The notes beneath the pieces are model-generated. The model was not told the origin of the DNA. It ran no database searches and saw only the letters and a program-made list of their open reading frames with translations. A program made the position numbers and the translations under genes. Below, piece by piece: positions 5,816 to 7,083 of a stretch of DNA of 7,083 bases. How positions within the stretch are numbered: the stretch's first letter is position 1; every line of letters starts with the position of its first letter. Origin of the DNA: CBDUBS01 sp965365445 (GTDB lineage Bacteria > Bacteroidota > Rhodothermia > Rhodothermales > DASSAV01); NCBI GenBank assembly GCA_965365445.1, contig CBDUBS010000193.1, positions 1 to 7,083 on the forward strand. Reading direction: 5' to 3'.

Positions 5816-5817
5816 AA
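5476..5817 (+). CDS. Secreted protein of unknown function; likely N-terminal half of a broken T9SS cargo gene
   Basis: The 113-residue reading starts with a signal peptide (MKARSLFVQITFLLIGLSPIPIFA, cut before QISITQ), so export across the inner membrane is likely. No domain is recognised in the rest, which has scattered strands and a helix around 'YKKLIENAHVS'. Upstream is an A/T-rich leader without Shine-Dalgarno, as is common in Bacteroidota. It follows the Ig-like lipoprotein by 49 bases. The frame stops at TAA 5815-5817, but a neighbouring frame is open from 5736. That frame continues as protein-like sequence (LRLAYQARAFEAL, then the ORF at 5853) to a T9SS sorting motif. One base added between 5736 and 5817 would give a single 242-residue protein with signal peptide and sorting domain. 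It may be intact and short, but the broken-gene reading is preferred. Confidence 0.55.
   Translation: MKARSLFVQITFLLIGLSPIPIFAQISITQLPPNVPHVSLGDYQNLPRPRLTIIGFTNEQINGLYIPNANHAFGIKQVLERVYVSPDAGMKILYKKLIENAHVSINGISSKYL
5671..5699. repeat. Perfect 11-base inverted repeat inside the secreted-protein ORF
   Basis: The arms ATTCCAAACGC (5671-5681) and GCGTTTGGAAT (5689-5699) are exact complements around the 7-base loop AAACCAT. The hairpin is coding (within residues 66-75, 'IPNANHAFGI') and is followed by AAGCAAG rather than Ts, so it is not a terminator. Confidence 0.75.
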
Positions 5818-5852
5818 GACTGGCTTATCAGGCGAGGGCATTCGAGGCGCTG

Positions 5853-6203
5853 ATGACATATGTCTTGGAGCAAAACGGCATCGATCCTTACCTGAACGAG
5901 TTTGCTACCATCAGCAGCAACCCGGCCGAGTTTACTCATAGTGCTGCCCTTAATCGCCTTGCGGAGTTTAACAATTTACAAACCATAGATGATTTATGCC
6001 CCTCTATAACGTGCGGGTTCGACCCGGACCCTGTAAAAGCCACAGAGTCGATGACCAACACGGCGCGTGGTTACGACTTATGGATACCTACAGGGTGGTA
6101 TACGTTCTCGTTTGAGGCGAAGGACTTACCGAGCGGAACCTATCTGTACCGGCTCACGGCGGGAACCTTCACCCGCACAGACCGCAGGGTGCTGCTGAAG
6201 TAA
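5853..6203 (+). CDS. T9SS sorting-domain fragment; likely C-terminal half of the gene starting at 5476
   Basis: This reading is 116 residues from the first ATG in frame, with no signal peptide of its own. Its end, 'GWYTFSFEAKDLPSGTYLYR' followed by 'LTAGTFTRTDRRVLLK', is the second half of a type A type IX secretion sorting domain: the 'LPSGxYxYRL' turn and basic 'RRVLLK' tail. The first half of that domain, with its usual IxYxLP start and 'vyDxxGRxV' strand, is missing. The frame is open upstream to 5736, and the translated stretch just before the ATG (LRLAYQARAFEAL) reads as helix-like protein, so the ATG is probably internal. With the signal-peptide ORF in the other frame, this suggests one cargo gene split by a frameshift. 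A cargo without signal peptide could not reach T9SS. The stop TAA at 6201-6203 is followed by a terminator. Confidence 0.55.
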   Translation: MTYVLEQNGIDPYLNEFATISSNPAEFTHSAALNRLAEFNNLQTIDDLCPSITCGFDPDPVKATESMTNTARGYDLWIPTGWYTFSFEAKDLPSGTYLYRLTAGTFTRTDRRVLLK

Positions 6204-6233
6204 GCTCAGTAACCCTGGGAAGGTAGGATATGG

Positions 6234-6267
6234 AGTTCGCCGGTGCGCGTGCATCGGCGGACTTTTT
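6234..6267 (+). terminator. Rho-independent terminator
   Basis: The left arm AGTTCGCCG (6234-6242) pairs with CGGCGGACT (6255-6263), with one T-G wobble. GTGC and GCAT extend the stem inward to 13 pairs, with a further wobble, around the loop GCGT. TTTTT (6263-6267) follows at once. It lies 30 bases after the stop of the T9SS fragment and closes the plus-strand unit beginning at 5046. Confidence 0.85.
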
Positions 6268-6406
6268 GCTGCCCTGATGCCATGCTCCGGATAATTCTTG
6301 AGGGTCATCAGAGCGCAACCAAAGAACATTCCCGCCCGAACCGGCGTTGCAGGCCCTTCCATTCCGGAGCGTCCGGCGCTCCCTTCACGCGACGATCTTC
6401 TCCTGC

Positions 6407-7083
6407 ATGCAAACCACCGAATCTCCCCGCTCGCCGCTCATGCGCGCGCTCGGCTTCATCGAGCGCGTCGGCAACGCCCTGCCCCACCCCGGAACGCTGT
6501 TCGCCCTGATGGCCCTGCTCGTCATCATACTCTCCGGCGTGTTCTCGCAATTCGAGATGTCGGTGGTGCATCCCGGTACGGGTGAGACGATCCGGCCGGT
6601 GAACCTGTTCTCCGTAACGGGCCTGCACCGCATCCTGACGGAGATGGTGGATAACTTCACCGGGTTTGCTCCGCTGGGTACGGTGCTCGTGGCGATGCTG
6701 GGCATCGGGATTGCTGAGTCGAGCGGGTTGATCGGGGCGGCTCTGCGGCAACTGGTGCTGGCGGCCCCGAAACACCTTCTGACGTTCATCATCGTCCTGG
6801 CGGGCATTCTCTCCAACATGGCGAGCGAAGTCGGGTACGTACTGCTGGTGCCGCTGGCTGCGATGGTGTTTCTGGCCGTAGGGAGGCATCCGCTGGTGGG
6901 GCTTGCGGCGGCGTTCGCCGGGGTGTCGGGGGGATACAGCGCCAACCTGCTGCTGGGCACGGTAGACGTGCTGCTGAACAACGCGGGTCTCGGCACTCCG
7001 ACGCCGGATCTTGCCGAAACGGATCTGGCCGTGTTCGAGCGGATGGTGGATGTCAATATGAAGGGCGTATTCCTGTGCTCCCG
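6407..7083 (+). CDS. AbgT-family transporter N-terminus fused in frame to a short-chain dehydrogenase segment (runs off the window)
   Basis: The frame is open for 225 codons to the window edge. Residues 1 to about 187 are the N-terminal part of an AbgT transporter (p-aminobenzoyl-glutamate / sulfonamide-transport family, inner membrane, about 500 residues when complete). Matching pieces are 'ERVGNALPHPGTLFALMALL' (19-38), 'NFTGFAPLGTVLVAMLGIGI' (83-102), the helix at 123-140, and 'GRHPLVGLAAAFAG' with 'YSANLLLGTVD' (159-187). From about residue 188 the sequence is no longer AbgT. 'VLLNNAGLGTP' and 'FERMVDVNMKGVFLCS' are the NNAG motif and the following helix of a short-chain dehydrogenase. 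The transporter would therefore lack more than half its helices, and the dehydrogenase its nucleotide-binding start. The ATG at 6407 has no Shine-Dalgarno. The gene lies 139 bases beyond the terminator, so it needs its own promoter. An assembly artefact is quite possible. Confidence 0.8.
   Translation, partial: MQTTESPRSPLMRALGFIERVGNALPHPGTLFALMALLVIILSGVFSQFEMSVVHPGTGETIRPVNLFSVTGLHRILTEMVDNFTGFAPLGTVLVAMLGIGIAESSGLIGAALRQLVLAAPKHLLTFIIVLAGILSNMASEVGYVLLVPLAAMVFLAVGRHPLVGLAAAFAGVSGGYSANLLLGTVDVLLNNAGLGTPTPDLAETDLAVFERMVDVNMKGVFLCS
6962..7083 (+). other. Short-chain dehydrogenase (SDR)-derived segment, internal fragment
   Basis: From GTA-GAC at 6962 the translation reads 'VDVLLNNAGLGTP', then 'VFERMVDVNMKGVFLCS'. 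NNAG stabilises the central sheet in classical SDRs, and the N of 'VNMKG' is the conserved catalytic-tetrad asparagine. The preceding TGxxxGxG cofactor motif and the later YxxxK are not in the window. Base composition is like the AbgT part, so both pieces could come from the same genome. Confidence 0.75.

Noticed and set aside
6385..7056. Minus-strand readings (193 and 223 residues) opposite the AbgT-SDR frame
   Set aside because: They are rich in Arg/Ser/Thr/His/Gln and lack any fold signature, as expected from reversing GC-rich coding DNA. The plus-strand frame is clearly AbgT and SDR.
3578..7083. Folate-linked gene set (DHFR-fold protein plus AbgT p-aminobenzoyl-glutamate transporter)
   Set aside because: The two genes are on opposite strands, more than 2 kb apart, with unrelated genes and a terminator between. 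The reductase-like protein is of the RibD-C type rather than folA, and the AbgT gene is chimeric.
1..7083. CRISPR array, tRNA, rRNA, insertion sequence or transposase
   Set aside because: No regularly spaced repeats, no tRNA cloverleaf or rRNA-like stretch, and no transposase-like frame were seen on either strand.

Overview
The window looks like chromosomal DNA from a GC-rich member of the Bacteroidota-related lineages, most plausibly the Rhodothermia. Three things point there: a C-terminal type IX secretion (T9SS) sorting motif ending in ...RRVLLK (ORF ending at 6203), an Ig-like domain of the 'DLS..LF...IATV' type in a lipoprotein, and weak or absent Shine-Dalgarno sequences before several genes in otherwise GC-rich DNA. 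This assignment is an inference from sequence style, not a database match.

Positions 34-4708 hold nine genes, all on the minus strand, mostly separated by 9-91 bases. In transcription order they are: a small lipoprotein, a RibD/DHFR-fold reductase-like protein, a secreted protein with NPYGRYGS repeats, a VOC (glyoxalase-fold) protein, a DUF1801 protein, a DoxX-like membrane protein, a cupin, a secreted DUF1080 (3-keto-disaccharide hydrolase family) protein, and an antibiotic-biosynthesis-monooxygenase-fold (ABM) protein. Most are compact single-domain proteins of oxidative, detoxifying or small-molecule type. The spacing allows read-through between neighbours, but no shared pathway can be deduced.

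Positions 4709-5045 form a 337-base divergent intergenic region carrying three short inverted repeats. To its right, on the plus strand, is a visibly AT-richer segment (about 5160-5815). It carries an Ig-like lipoprotein and a secreted protein of unknown function. Next, in another frame, comes an ORF ending in a shortened T9SS sorting domain. The signal-peptide ORF (5476-5817) and the sorting-domain ORF (5853-6203) look like the two halves of one T9SS cargo gene separated by a single -1 shift. A convincing intrinsic terminator (6234-6267) closes this unit.

From 6407 to the window end, an open plus-strand frame begins as an AbgT-family transporter (residues 1 to about 187). It then switches, in frame, into the middle of a short-chain dehydrogenase (NNAG motif and VDVNMKGVF segment). 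This chimera, at the very edge of the window, is the most striking anomaly. It is either a real recombination fusion at a shared 'VD.LL' stretch or an assembly join. The sequence alone cannot decide between them, and the artefact is the more likely explanation.
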